Assembly (NCBI GenBank): GCA_041648175.1
Contig: JBAZPO010000011.1
Coordinates: 71,263 to 135,262 of the forward strand
Source of the DNA: Desulfobaccales bacterium
GTDB taxonomy: Bacteria > Desulfobacterota > Desulfobaccia > Desulfobaccales > 0-14-0-80-60-11
Reading direction: 5' to 3'
Length of the DNA: 64,000 nt
This document shows, one piece after another, positions 17,324-25,649 of the stretch. The notes beneath the pieces are model-generated. The model was not told the DNA's origin. It worked only from the letters and a program-made list of their open reading frames with translations, and made no database searches. Every line of letters starts with the position of its first letter. Positions within the stretch are counted from its first letter, which is position 1. A program made the position numbers and the translations under genes.

Positions 17324-17950
17324 TCAATGATCAAAGACCCCCTCAACCTTTGCAAAGAAAGCCCTCAACTTTTCCGGGTCTTTTTTGCCCGGCGCGGCTT
17401 CAGTGCCGCTGGCCGTGTCCACGGCCTGGGGTTGTGCAACTTTGATGGCCTGAGCGACATTGTCGGGGTTAAGTCCCCCGGCCAGAATAATCTGGCCATA
17501 CCTTTTGGCCTCTCGCGCCAGGCGCCAGTCAAAAGTCTCTCCGGTGCCGCCCACCTGCCCCTTTTTATAGGTATCCAGCAAGAAGGCCTGGACCGCACCC
17601 TGAAAGGGCTCCAGGTCTTTTAAAGAGCTTTCATCCTTAATGCGAAAACCTTTGATGACCCTTCGGCCCAGGCTCCGGCAATAATCCGGGGATTCCTGGC
17701 CGTGCACCTGTACCCAGTCAAGGCCCACCCGCGCAGCCAGGTTCTGCACCACCGCAGCCTCTTCATCCACAAAGACTCCAACGCTCATCACAAATGGGGG
17801 GATTTGGGCAATAATCGCTCGGGCTGCATCAGGTGCCACGCAACGGGAGCTTTTGGGGTAAAAAATAAACCCCAGGGCGTTGGCTCCCAAATCTGCCGCC
17901 AGCAGAGCGTCTTCAAGATTAGTGATCCCGCAGATTTTAATTTTAACCAT
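17324..17950 (-). CDS. trpF: Phosphoribosylanthranilate isomerase
   Basis: A 208-residue TrpF, performing the Amadori rearrangement of phosphoribosylanthranilate. Signatures: KICGITNLEDA with the catalytic Cys, GANALGFIFYPKSSRCV, the VQVHGQESPDY segment, LLDT with the catalytic Asp, and LAGGLNPDNVAQAI and VDTASGTE at the phosphate site. Length is normal. It is flanked by an inserted IVP gene downstream and a RAYT pseudogene upstream. Confidence 0.97.
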   Translation of the reverse strand: MVKIKICGITNLEDALLAADLGANALGFIFYPKSSRCVAPDAARAIIAQIPPFVMSVGVFVDEEAAVVQNLAARVGLDWVQVHGQESPDYCRSLGRRVIKGFRIKDESSLKDLEPFQGAVQAFLLDTYKKGQVGGTGETFDWRLAREAKRYGQIILAGGLNPDNVAQAIKVAQPQAVDTASGTEAAPGKKDPEKLRAFFAKVEGVFDH

Positions 17951-17969
17951 ATGTTAATTTCCGACATCT

Positions 17970-18040
17970 TCGGCGGCCGCGGGCCGCCCTATTTCATTCA
18001 TGTTTGGATTTCGCATCATAGGGCGGGCCGTGCCCGCCGA
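17970..18040. repeat. REP doublet (BIME-like), copy A
   Basis: A 71-bp pair of inverted GC-rich stems: CGGCGGCCGCGGGCCGCC and GGGCGGGCCGTGCCCGCC, separated by an AT-richer 30-bp spacer. The same arrangement, 71 bp long, stands on the other side of the RAYT pseudogene at 18570-18640. Both are followed by TTATTCGC and CCAACT. Confidence 0.85.
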
Positions 18041-18050
18041 ATTTTCAGTC

Positions 18051-18557
18051 TTATTCGCGCCCAACTGCGTCTGGTATCTCCACCCCTTCTCCCCAATTTG
18101 AGGGGTATTTACCCTCAGTTACCAACTTATGCAAGCTTGTCCAAGACCATTCTGCTGCATTTCTTGTTAGTCAGTGCTTTACGGGATTGAAGTGAATATA
18201 ATTCATATGATTTTCAAAATCCTGGTCATCCTCTATACAGTGAGCCCAAAACCGCTTTTGCCAGAAAGGCGGTTTCTTCTCTTCGTCATTGGTAAACGCT
18301 TGAGTAAATTTACGTTTGATAATGCTCCAACGCCGAGAATAATTTAAATCGGTTTCGGGCAAGTTCCAAATGCAATGTAAATGATCGGGAAGCAAGACCC
18401 AAACAGCAATTTCGAAAGGGTAAATCTGACGACAATCCATGATAGCCCTTCGTAAACAATCGCGTGCTTGGTCACTGGTTAATATTTGCCTCCGATCATG
18501 AGATACGACTGTAAAAAACCAGGTATTTCCTGAGTAATATCGTAGATAGTTAGGCAT
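18051..18557 (-). pseudogene. REP-associated tyrosine transposase with in-frame TGA
   Basis: A RAYT (IS200/Y1-like HUH transposase). Residues 1-128 carry the HUH motif LLPDHLHCIW (His 59, His 61) and the catalytic Tyr 120 in MNYIHFNPVKH. Codon 129 is TGA (18171-18173). The same frame then continues for 39 codons with LTRNAAEWSWTSLHKL and TEGKYPSNWG, which is the expected RAYT C-terminus; families have Gly right after NPVKH, so GGA to TGA explains the stop. The product is either truncated at 128 residues or inactive. It lies between trpC and trpF and is bracketed by REP doublets, the classical RAYT targets. Confidence 0.88.
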
Positions 18558-18569
18558 CTCCTAATCCAA

Positions 18570-18640
18570 ACGGCGGCCACGGGCCGCCCTATTACGTTGT
18601 CCCTGGATTCATTGTCATAGGGCGGGCCGTGCCCGCCGAG
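18570..18640. repeat. REP doublet (BIME-like), copy B
   Basis: CGGCGGCCACGGGCCGCC and GGGCGGGCCGTGCCCGCC around a 30-bp spacer, 71 bp in all, in the same orientation as copy A at 17970. Single stems of this family occur at 6703 and 19597. Confidence 0.85.
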
Positions 18641-18688
18641 TTCGGATCATTATTCGCATCCAACTTTCTCTAAAATCTCCACAATTCC

Positions 18689-19468
18689 TTACCCTTTGAT
18701 GAACTCCCGCAACGCCGCGCCCGGGTCCGCCTGCGTCACCAGGCTCTCTCCGATGAGAAAGGCCCGGATGCCCGCGGCCATATAGCGTTTAAGGTCGGCC
18801 GGGGACTTTATTCCCGACGCGGCCACCAGGGTCACGGAAGGCGGTGCCAGCGGAGCCAGTTCCAGGGCGCGGTCCGGAAACATCTCGAAGGTGTGGAGAT
18901 TCCGGGAGTTGACCCCGATCAGCCTGGCCCCCGCGGCGAGCGCCATCTCCATTTCTTCGGAAGTATGCACTTCCACCAGCGCCTCCAGACCCAGGGAGCG
19001 GGTCAAAAGCAGCAGGCCCCTAAGTTTCCCAAGTTCCATCAGGCTAACGATGAGCAGCAAGGCGTCGGCCCCGAGGGCAGCAGTCTCGTAGACTTGAATA
19101 GGCTCTAGTATAAAATCCTTGCGCAGGATGGGGAGCTGGATCAGCGGACGCATCAGGCGGATGAATTCCGGGTCGCCCTTGAAATAGTGGACCTCCGTCA
19201 ACACCGAGAGGGCCGCAGCGCCGTGGTTCTGGTAGATTTGGGCCAACTCCACCGGGTCCCAGCCCATCCCCAACTCCCCTTTGCTGGGGGAGGCCCGCTT
19301 GATCTCCGCGATGATGGCCGGGCCCGGGCCCAAATCCAGGGCGGCTTTGAGGCTTTTGGGCGCGGGCCGCCGGGCGATATCGGCTTTGAATTTATCGGCC
19401 ACTCCGGATTCAAAGAGCTTGAGAGAATCCTTGAGCTTCCGGTCCACGATTTCTGTTAAAAAGTTCAT
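18689..19468 (-). CDS. trpC: Indole-3-glycerol phosphate synthase
   Basis: A 259-residue TrpC that closes the indole ring. The ATG at 19468 (MNFLTEIVDRK) is chosen: purine-rich GAAGAAAGAAG precedes it and the length is right; the frame is open 50 codons further through repeat DNA. Motifs: IIAEIKRASPSKG with the catalytic lysine, LSVLTEVHYFKGDPEF, LPILRKDFILEP, ALVEVHTSEEME, GVNSRNLHTFE and AFLIGESLV. Confidence 0.97.
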   Translation of the reverse strand: MNFLTEIVDRKLKDSLKLFESGVADKFKADIARRPAPKSLKAALDLGPGPAIIAEIKRASPSKGELGMGWDPVELAQIYQNHGAAALSVLTEVHYFKGDPEFIRLMRPLIQLPILRKDFILEPIQVYETAALGADALLLIVSLMELGKLRGLLLLTRSLGLEALVEVHTSEEMEMALAAGARLIGVNSRNLHTFEMFPDRALELAPLAPPSVTLVAASGIKSPADLKRYMAAGIRAFLIGESLVTQADPGAALREFIKG

Positions 19469-19543
19469 AGCATTGCTTCTTTCTTCACATTCCGATTCGG
19501 CGGACATTGCCCGTCCTACATTGCTGCCTGAAAAGTTCTTGTC

Positions 19544-19618
19544 CGCACAGGCGGAAAGCCTGTGCCACCAATAATATTTTTTTGAAACGTCTCCCATAGG
19601 GCGGCCCATGGCCGCCAT
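19544..19618. repeat. CACAGGC palindrome and REP half-site
   Basis: GCACAGGCGGAAAGCCTGTGC (19545-19565 region) is followed by CATAGGGCGGCCCATGGCCGCC. This fills most of the gap between trpD and trpC. Confidence 0.6.
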
Positions 19619-19675
19619 GATCGGTGTTCTGGACGTTCTCTCTAACCTGTCGAAAGGTTGGTGGGTGAGGCCGCC

Positions 19676-20743
19676 CTACAGCCCAGCGCTAAACGACTTG
19701 CTCTTCTCGATCAGACCGTCCAGCTTGGCCATGGCCGCCCCGGAGTGAATAACCTTTCGGGCCAGGTCAATCCCCTTGGAAAAGTCCGGGACCAACCCTG
19801 CGGCGATGTAGGCCGCGGCCGCGTTTAGGGCCACCATATCTTCCCGAGGCCCCCCCTCCCCTGCCAGGACCTGGCGCACAATGCGGGCGTTTTCAAAGAC
19901 GTCACCGCCCTTGATGTCCGAAAGCGTCGCTCGTTTCAGGCCGAAGTCTTCGGGGGCAATCGTATACGTCCGCACCGCTCCGTCTTTAAGCTGACTCACC
20001 TGTGTGGGTCCCACGATGCTGATCTCGTCGAACGAGCCCTCGCCGTAGACCACAAAGGCGCTTTTGCCCCCCAGTTTACCCAAAACCAGCGCCAGGGGCT
20101 CGGTGAGCCGGGCGTCATAGACCCCCAGCACCTGGACGTTGGCGCTGGCCGGGTTGGTCAGGGGTCCCAGCACATTGAAGATGGTGCGGATGCCGATCTC
20201 CCGCCGGGGGCCGATGGCGTAGCGCATGGCCCCATGGAGTTGGGGGGCAAACAGAAACCCGATGCCCACCTCCAGGATGCACCAGGCCACCTGGTCCGGC
20301 GTCAATGCCAGATTGATCCCCAGGGCCTCGATGACATCCGCGGAGCCGCAACGGCTTGAAACTGCTCGATTGCCGTGCTTGGCGACTTTCAAGCCCGCGC
20401 CGGCCACCACGAACGCAGTGGTGGTGGAAACGTTGAAAGTGGAGGTGGCGTCGCCGCCGGTGCCGCAGGTATCCACCACCGTCTCCCAATCCACGTTGAT
20501 CTCGTCCCGGTCCAGGTCGATGAGTCCGTCTGAGATAGGGATACGGGTGGCCTTGGCCCGCATAACTTTCGCTGCCGCGGTGATCTCATCCACGGTCTCG
20601 CCCTTCATGCGCAAGGCCGTAATAAAGGCCCCGATCTGCGCCTCGGTGGCCTCCCCGCTCATAATGATCTCCATGGCCCGGACCATCTCAGCCTCGGTTA
20701 AATCCTGCCGGGAAACGACTTTAAATATGGCTTCTTTGAGCAT
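19676..20743 (-). CDS. trpD: Anthranilate phosphoribosyltransferase
   Basis: A 355-residue TrpD that transfers phosphoribose to anthranilate. The ATG at 20743 is preferred since AAGGA lies about eight bases upstream; an ATG at 20758 would add MKEKN. Motifs: IGAFITALRMKGET, the PRPP loop VDTCGTGGDATSTFNVST, KHGNRAVSSRCGSADVIEALG, and FLFAPQLHGAMRYAIGPRREIGIRTIFNVLGPLTNP. It follows the beta-helix membrane protein gene at close spacing, so it is in the same transcript. Confidence 0.97.
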   Translation of the reverse strand: MLKEAIFKVVSRQDLTEAEMVRAMEIIMSGEATEAQIGAFITALRMKGETVDEITAAAKVMRAKATRIPISDGLIDLDRDEINVDWETVVDTCGTGGDATSTFNVSTTTAFVVAGAGLKVAKHGNRAVSSRCGSADVIEALGINLALTPDQVAWCILEVGIGFLFAPQLHGAMRYAIGPRREIGIRTIFNVLGPLTNPASANVQVLGVYDARLTEPLALVLGKLGGKSAFVVYGEGSFDEISIVGPTQVSQLKDGAVRTYTIAPEDFGLKRATLSDIKGGDVFENARIVRQVLAGEGGPREDMVALNAAAAYIAAGLVPDFSKGIDLARKVIHSGAAMAKLDGLIEKSKSFSAGL

Positions 20744-20775
20744 ATTCTTTTCCTTCATTCTTTGTGGTTATCGAA

Positions 20776-22767
20776 TCATTTAAACTGCGTCAAGACTGCG
20801 GCCAATCCTATCGGAATCAAGATCCAGCCGCTGATCTTGTGGAAATGGTAATAGAGCAGGGTGGGAAACGAGATCTTTTCCATGTGCCACAGTTTGGCCA
20901 GCCCTAAGTCCACCCCGGGCAAGAATTCATCCAGACTCAGAAAAAATTGGACTACCATGCCCTTGGAGCGATTGCCCTTAAGCAGCCAGTTCCAACCGCC
21001 GATAAAATTAGGATCGAAATTCCGGTAATCGAAGACAAAAGTCCCGATGCACACGATCAACAGGCTGACCCAGAGGGTCCGGGCCGGTTTTTTGCCGTAC
21101 CCCGCCAGACCGTCCCAAAAGACCAGGGTCGCCAGATTATACGGGTGCCACCACTTCTGCATGACCTCCCGGCGCTTGCCCTCGATATACACCGTGTTCG
21201 CCCGGTCCTTGGTGCCCCCATGCAGGAAAAAATCCTCCAACTGCTGGTAGTTACGGTTGTCGAAGCGGCTGTGGTTCACCCAAGCCAAAAGCCTTTGCCA
21301 ATCCTGGGGTCCCTCCCCGGCGCTGACACTCTGATAGGTCAACCCCTCCAGCCACACTTCCTCCGGGTTGGCTGGCCACGCCACGTTCAGCATTTTCAAA
21401 GAGAAAAAACTGCTGTCCCGCAGGTCGGCCTTGCGCGTGATGGTGAGATTTTTCAGAATCGTCGGGCCTTTCACCTGCAACCGGCTGGCCTGGAGAACCT
21501 CCAGGTGGAGATCGCCCAGAATCAGGGCGTATTCCACCGTCGCCGCGTCAAGATTAACTTCCTTATAGGTAAGGGTCGAGTCGCTGCTTCCCGAAAGCAT
21601 GAGGTTCTTAAAGCTGGTCCCCACCATGGATAGACCTCCCTGAAAGACCGTCTCCATGATGAAAGCATGTTGGTCCACCTTCAACCCGAAAAAGTTGGGA
21701 GGCCGGCTGGGATTTTCGAACCGCGCCTGATTTATTATGAGCATCCCAGCTACGGAAGCCATGCTGAAGTCTACCGGCCCCTTGAACACAGTGCCGTCAA
21801 AGGAGGCCCGCGGGCCCACCTTGAGGCCGTTGAAGCTCACTTTTTGGTCGCCCGATTCAAAGCGGGCCCCATCGAAAAACAACTCGCCGCCGATCTCCGC
21901 GCCCCCCAAATCCACCGCGCTTTGAAAAACGGTCTTCACGAAGGAGGCGCTTTGGGCTACCTTTAAACCATTCAGAATCGCTTTTTTATCAATACCGGTA
22001 AAGTGCGCCCCCGCGGCGTTGAATTCCCCGCCGACCTTGACGCCGGTAAAATCCACCGGCCCCTCAAAAACCACATTTTTAAGGGAGATGCTCTGACCGG
22101 TTACGCAGCCATTAAAGTTGGCTCCATGGGCCTGGTCGGCAAACCTGGCTCCCGACAGGACAAGCTGGCCCTCGATCGTGGCGCCGCCGAAGTCCACCGG
22201 TCCCTTGAAAACCGTTTCGCCCAGGAAGGCATCCAGCCCCACTTTGAGCCGGTAAAAATTGGCCGACTGGGTAAACACGGCCTGTTTCAAGGTCAGACTC
22301 TTCTTAAACTCGCAGCCGGCGCAATTTACCAGGCCCTGGAATCGGCAGCCGACGAGAAACACGGTATGGGGGACCGTGGCAAACTCCAGGCTGACCGGGT
22401 CGGGGATGATGGCATTAACCAGATAGATGCCGCTGCGATGCACCTTGAACCCAGGAAAACCATCGGTGAACAGGGCTTCTACAAAATGGGCTCGAAGCTG
22501 ACGAGGAGCCTCTTCGGGGCCGAATCTCTCCTTCAGGTCGGCAACTTCACCCGCGCCGACTTGCTCCAGGACCCACTTTTCCGCCACAGACAACTGGCCC
22601 AATCCTGGGAATAGGGTAGCCTTGCCATTTCCCTGCGCCTGGGCCGAACCACCTCCGGCCCCAAGCAAAATAAAGGCGCAGAGCAGCATCAGCCTGAGCA
22701 GTTTTCCACCGGCGCCCCTTCTTCCCCCGCCGAGTCGTTGACCCGAAGAATTATGACTCGTTCTCAC
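20776..22767 (-). CDS. Exported beta-helix repeat protein with C-terminal membrane segments
   Basis: A 663-residue protein. Residues 1-45 are a signal peptide or anchor (KLLRLMLLCAFILLGAGGGSAQA). From about 120 to 400 it consists of repeats of about 43 residues with the pattern FxGLKVxxxASFxxTVFKGPVDF, then GGAxIxGxLxxxGARF, a pentapeptide-like right-handed beta-helix. The tail has hydrophobic segments at about 570-587 (TLWVSLLIVCIGTFVF) and 640-658. The start is GTG 22767, with AGGAGG upstream, overlapping korC by 17 nt. It lies inside the trp operon. I do not recognise a specific function; a periplasmic scaffold or binding surface is a guess. Confidence 0.75.
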   Translation of the reverse strand: MRTSHNSSGQRLGGGRRGAGGKLLRLMLLCAFILLGAGGGSAQAQGNGKATLFPGLGQLSVAEKWVLEQVGAGEVADLKERFGPEEAPRQLRAHFVEALFTDGFPGFKVHRSGIYLVNAIIPDPVSLEFATVPHTVFLVGCRFQGLVNCAGCEFKKSLTLKQAVFTQSANFYRLKVGLDAFLGETVFKGPVDFGGATIEGQLVLSGARFADQAHGANFNGCVTGQSISLKNVVFEGPVDFTGVKVGGEFNAAGAHFTGIDKKAILNGLKVAQSASFVKTVFQSAVDLGGAEIGGELFFDGARFESGDQKVSFNGLKVGPRASFDGTVFKGPVDFSMASVAGMLIINQARFENPSRPPNFFGLKVDQHAFIMETVFQGGLSMVGTSFKNLMLSGSSDSTLTYKEVNLDAATVEYALILGDLHLEVLQASRLQVKGPTILKNLTITRKADLRDSSFFSLKMLNVAWPANPEEVWLEGLTYQSVSAGEGPQDWQRLLAWVNHSRFDNRNYQQLEDFFLHGGTKDRANTVYIEGKRREVMQKWWHPYNLATLVFWDGLAGYGKKPARTLWVSLLIVCIGTFVFDYRNFDPNFIGGWNWLLKGNRSKGMVVQFFLSLDEFLPGVDLGLAKLWHMEKISFPTLLYYHFHKISGWILIPIGLAAVLTQFK

Positions 22768-23326
22768 CCGGCTCCGGCCTCCTTCTCATCGACGCGCCTT
22801 GTACTGCCCTGGCTCCCGCGGCCAAGGCTTTTTTATTCAAGTCCTCGGTGCCTTTGGGGACTCGGGCCAGCACCGCGGCTGTCAGGCTTTCAAGAGACAC
22901 GGCTCCGGTGAGTTGGGCCAGGGCCCCTAGGGCAACGATATTGGCCACCATGGTTTTCCCCAACTCCTCCCGGGCGATCCGGGTAAACGGCACGGCCACG
23001 GCCTGGCTTAAGGGTACCTCCGTGACCAGGTCCGCGTCCACCAGGAGCGCGCCTCCGGGTTTCAGATCACCGCTGTAAGCGTCCAGGGATTTCTGGTTCA
23101 TCGCCAACAGCACATCGGGCTGAATGGCCTTGGGATAATCGATCTCCTCGTCACTGATGACCACTTCCGCCTTGGACGCTCCACCGCGGGCCTCGGGGCC
23201 GTAGCTCTGGGTCTGGCAGACAAACTTGCCGTCATAAACCCCAGCGGCCTCAGCCAAAATGATCCCCGCCAGGATCAACCCCTGGCCTCCGGACCCGGCT
23301 AACCTGATCTCATAGCGACTTGACAT
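22751..23326 (-). CDS. korC: 2-oxoacid:ferredoxin oxidoreductase, gamma subunit
   Basis: The ATG at 23326 (GGAAGG upstream) gives 191 residues. It is the gamma subunit of a four-subunit 2-oxoacid:ferredoxin oxidoreductase, best matching 2-oxoglutarate synthase. Family features: IRLAGSGGQGLILAGIILAEAAG, QSYGPEARGGASKAEVVISDEEIDYP and DVLLAMNQKSLDAY. It acts with KorA, KorB and KorD encoded just upstream. The gene order D-A-B-C is normal, but its place inside a trp operon is not. Confidence 0.9.
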   Translation of the reverse strand: MSSRYEIRLAGSGGQGLILAGIILAEAAGVYDGKFVCQTQSYGPEARGGASKAEVVISDEEIDYPKAIQPDVLLAMNQKSLDAYSGDLKPGGALLVDADLVTEVPLSQAVAVPFTRIAREELGKTMVANIVALGALAQLTGAVSLESLTAAVLARVPKGTEDLNKKALAAGARAVQGASMRRRPEPGENES

Positions 23327-23341
23327 GGTTGCCTTCCAGTC

Positions 23342-23412
23342 GAAGTTCAAAGTTCAAGGGTTGCGATTCGATGTCCATAAACTTTGAACTTAAACTTTGA
23401 ACCTTGAACTTT
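23342..23412. repeat. AAGTTCAAAGTTC inverted repeat at korB 3' end
   Basis: CGAAGTTCAAAGTTCAAGG and its inverted form AAACTTTGAACCTTGAACTT. The right arm overlaps the end of korB and encodes its last residues (KSSRFKV) and stop. Confidence 0.65.
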
Positions 23413-24241
23413 TATTTCCTGCCCGGGCCGCGTCCCGAATCTTCTGGTACTCTTCGGTATAGATGGGCAAGTCCCGGTCAACCAGGATGCCGATGGTGAT
23501 CTTCCCCTCCAGTTCCGCCGGGCTCATAGTTTGCGCCTTCTCCACCCGCACGGCCAGCTCTTTCTGGCGGCGCATCATTTCCACCGGCCCCCCCAGCTTA
23601 TTTTTCAGGCCGAACTGGGTGTGACAGTGGCTGATGACTTCCACCACTGCAAAGCCCCGTTTTAAGATGGCCTGCTCCATAAGCTGGTCCAACAAGGTGG
23701 CATGATACACCGTGCCCCGTCCCACCATCGCCGCGCCCGCAGTCACGGCCATCTCGGCGATGTTAAAGGCGTGTTCGATGTTCCCATACGGCGAGGTAGT
23801 GGCCCGGGCCCCGTAAGGCGTGGTGGGCGAATACTGGCCGCCGGTCATGCCGTAAATATTGTTGTTGATGATGATGGCCGTGAGATTCAGGTTACGCCGG
23901 GCGGCATGGATAAAATGATTGCCGCCGATCGCAGTGGCATCGCCGTCACCCATGACCACGATCACCTTAAGCTTTGGATTGGCCAGCTTCACCCCCGTGG
24001 CAAAGGTCAGTGCCCGGCCGTGGGTGGTGTGCAAGGTGTTAAAATCTACATACACGCTCATGCGGCCCGAGCAGCCGATGCCACTAACTAGAACGATGTC
24101 GTCTTTTTCTATGCCGGTGCGGTCAATGGCCCGGATCAAAGCCCCCAGAACGATGCCGTTGCCGCACCCCGGGCACCAGACATGGGGAAACTTCTTCTCG
24201 TGCCGCAGGTACTTATGGATGAGTTTAGTGACTTCGGGCAT
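23390..24241 (-). CDS. korB: 2-oxoacid:ferredoxin oxidoreductase, beta subunit
   Basis: A 283-residue TPP-binding subunit. Motifs: WCPGCGNGIVLGALIRAI, SGIGCSGRMSVYVDFNTLHTTHGRA, and the TPP/Mg2+ motif GDGDATAIGGNHFIHAARRNLNLTAIIINNNIYGMTGGQ. With KorA, C and D it converts a 2-oxoacid plus CoA to acyl-CoA and CO2, reducing ferredoxin (or runs in reverse). The sequence is closest in pattern to 2-oxoglutarate synthases. The last seven residues come from an inserted repeat (23342-23412), so the native C-terminus may have been lost. Confidence 0.93.
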   Translation of the reverse strand: MPEVTKLIHKYLRHEKKFPHVWCPGCGNGIVLGALIRAIDRTGIEKDDIVLVSGIGCSGRMSVYVDFNTLHTTHGRALTFATGVKLANPKLKVIVVMGDGDATAIGGNHFIHAARRNLNLTAIIINNNIYGMTGGQYSPTTPYGARATTSPYGNIEHAFNIAEMAVTAGAAMVGRGTVYHATLLDQLMEQAILKRGFAVVEVISHCHTQFGLKNKLGGPVEMMRRQKELAVRVEKAQTMSPAELEGKITIGILVDRDLPIYTEEYQKIRDAARAGNKSSRFKV

Positions 24242-24289
24242 GTTTACCCCAAAGCTGGCAGTACTCAGCTTCTGGTTAAAGTAAGACTT

Positions 24290-24460
24290 TCAATCCGACA
24301 CCCATTTATAATCCGGGTCCTGAAGGAAAACTATGAAGTCTGTGTCCGAAGTTTGGATTCGCACCAACCAGCCACCAGGGACTTTGGTTCTATACATAGA
24401 TCTCTTGGCAACCCAGCTGATGCCTTCCTGCTTAATTTCTTCCCAGACTATCGTAACCAT
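24290..24460 (-). CDS. Small hypothetical protein between korA and korB
   Basis: A 56-residue frame: ATG 24460, TGA 24290, with GGGGAG about eight bases before the start. The protein begins MVTIVWEEIKQEGISW and contains KVPGGWLVRIQTSD and LQDPDYKWVSD. The Trp-rich, WEE...VPGGWLV...DPxxxW pattern resembles a widespread family of tiny uncharacterised bacterial proteins. It occupies the otherwise empty 270 bp between korB and korA on the operon strand. No function is proposed. Confidence 0.6.
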   Translation of the reverse strand: MVTIVWEEIKQEGISWVAKRSMYRTKVPGGWLVRIQTSDTDFIVFLQDPDYKWVSD

Positions 24461-24512
24461 TCCGGTTTCTCCCCGCTCTACCGCGTGAACTCGTGACGTC
24501 TTGTGGCAGAAA

Positions 24513-25649
24513 CTAGAGCGTCATCAACCTTTCCAAAATCTCCCCCGGCGTAATCAAATCGCCATCAATCCGGTTCAGGGTCTCAATCCTGGTCATGCCC
24601 TGATTGACCCTTTTGACCTCCCGGGACATCTGGCCCAGGTTGAGTTCCGGAACCAGGACTCCGCGCACTTTTCGTAAGTGCGGTTCCAGCAGCCGCCGGG
24701 GAAAGGGCCACAAGGTCACCAGTTGAAACAGCCCTGCCTTGATCCCCCGCTGCCGCGCCTCCCGGACGGCCCGGCGGGCGGAACGGGCCACCGAGCCGTA
24801 GGCCACCACCAGGATTTCGGCGTCTGCGGTCTGCTCTTCCTCCACCATCAGAATATCGCCAAAATGCTGGGTGATCTTGCGAAAGAGCCGGTTTAGGAAT
24901 GGCACGATCTCATCTTTGCGCTCGGTGGGAAAACCGTGCACATCATGAATCAGGCCGGTGACGTGGTAGCGGTACCCGTCGCCGAAAATCCCCATGGGTG
25001 GCACCCCCCGGGTGTTGTCCGCGTAAGGGACATACCATTCCGGGGGCACGTCGGGACGCTCACGTGTTACCACTTCCACGCCCGCATCCGGGAGCACCAA
25101 CTTTTCCCGGGTGTGGGCCACCACTTCGTCGGTTAAGAGAATCACCGGAGTTCGGTATTTTTCCGATAGGTTGAAGGCCTTGATCGTGAGGTCGAAGCAA
25201 TCCCGGGTCGTGGCCGCGGCCAGGACGATAATAGGATGATCGCCGTGGGTGCCCCACCGGGCCTGCATGACGTCGCCCTGGCTCACGTGGGTGGGCAGAC
25301 CCGTGCTGGGGCCGCCCCGCATGACATTAACGATGACGCAGGGGACTTCCGCCACACAGGCAAACCCCAGGTTTTCCTGCATCAGGGAAAACCCCGGACC
25401 GCTGGTGGCGGTCATGGCCTTGACGCCGGCCAGGGAGGCCCCGATCACCGCGCCCAGAGAGGCGATCTCATCCTCCATCTGGATGAAGGTGCCCCCTACC
25501 CCGGGCAGCCGCTGCGCCATAACTTCGCTGATTTCAGTGGCCGGGGTGATGGGATACCCGGCAAAAAACCGGCAGCCCGCGGCCAAAGCGCCTTCCACCA
25601 CGGCTTCGTTACCTTGCAGCAGTCGAGATTGTCCAGGAGATGTTTTCAT
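24513..25649 (-). CDS. korA: 2-oxoacid:ferredoxin oxidoreductase, alpha subunit
   Basis: A 378-residue alpha subunit. Signatures: GNEAVVEGALAAGCRFFAGYPITPATEI, IQMEDEIASLGAVIGASLAG, TATSGPGFSLMQENLGFA, NVMRGGPSTGLPT and the transketolase-like C-terminal domain VVAYGSVARSARRAV...PELNLGQM. The NVMRGGPSTGLPTHVSQGD segment is typical of the 2-oxoglutarate-type KorA. It overlaps korD by 4 nt (ATGA), showing translational coupling. Confidence 0.94.
   Translation of the reverse strand: MKTSPGQSRLLQGNEAVVEGALAAGCRFFAGYPITPATEISEVMAQRLPGVGGTFIQMEDEIASLGAVIGASLAGVKAMTATSGPGFSLMQENLGFACVAEVPCVIVNVMRGGPSTGLPTHVSQGDVMQARWGTHGDHPIIVLAAATTRDCFDLTIKAFNLSEKYRTPVILLTDEVVAHTREKLVLPDAGVEVVTRERPDVPPEWYVPYADNTRGVPPMGIFGDGYRYHVTGLIHDVHGFPTERKDEIVPFLNRLFRKITQHFGDILMVEEEQTADAEILVVAYGSVARSARRAVREARQRGIKAGLFQLVTLWPFPRRLLEPHLRKVRGVLVPELNLGQMSREVKRVNQGMTRIETLNRIDGDLITPGEILERLMTL

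Noticed and set aside
18171..18173. TGA read as glycine (alternative genetic code)
   Set aside because: TGA is a normal stop for many intact genes in the window (for example trpA, korC-neighbour small ORF and trpL), so recoding is not general; a point mutation is simpler.
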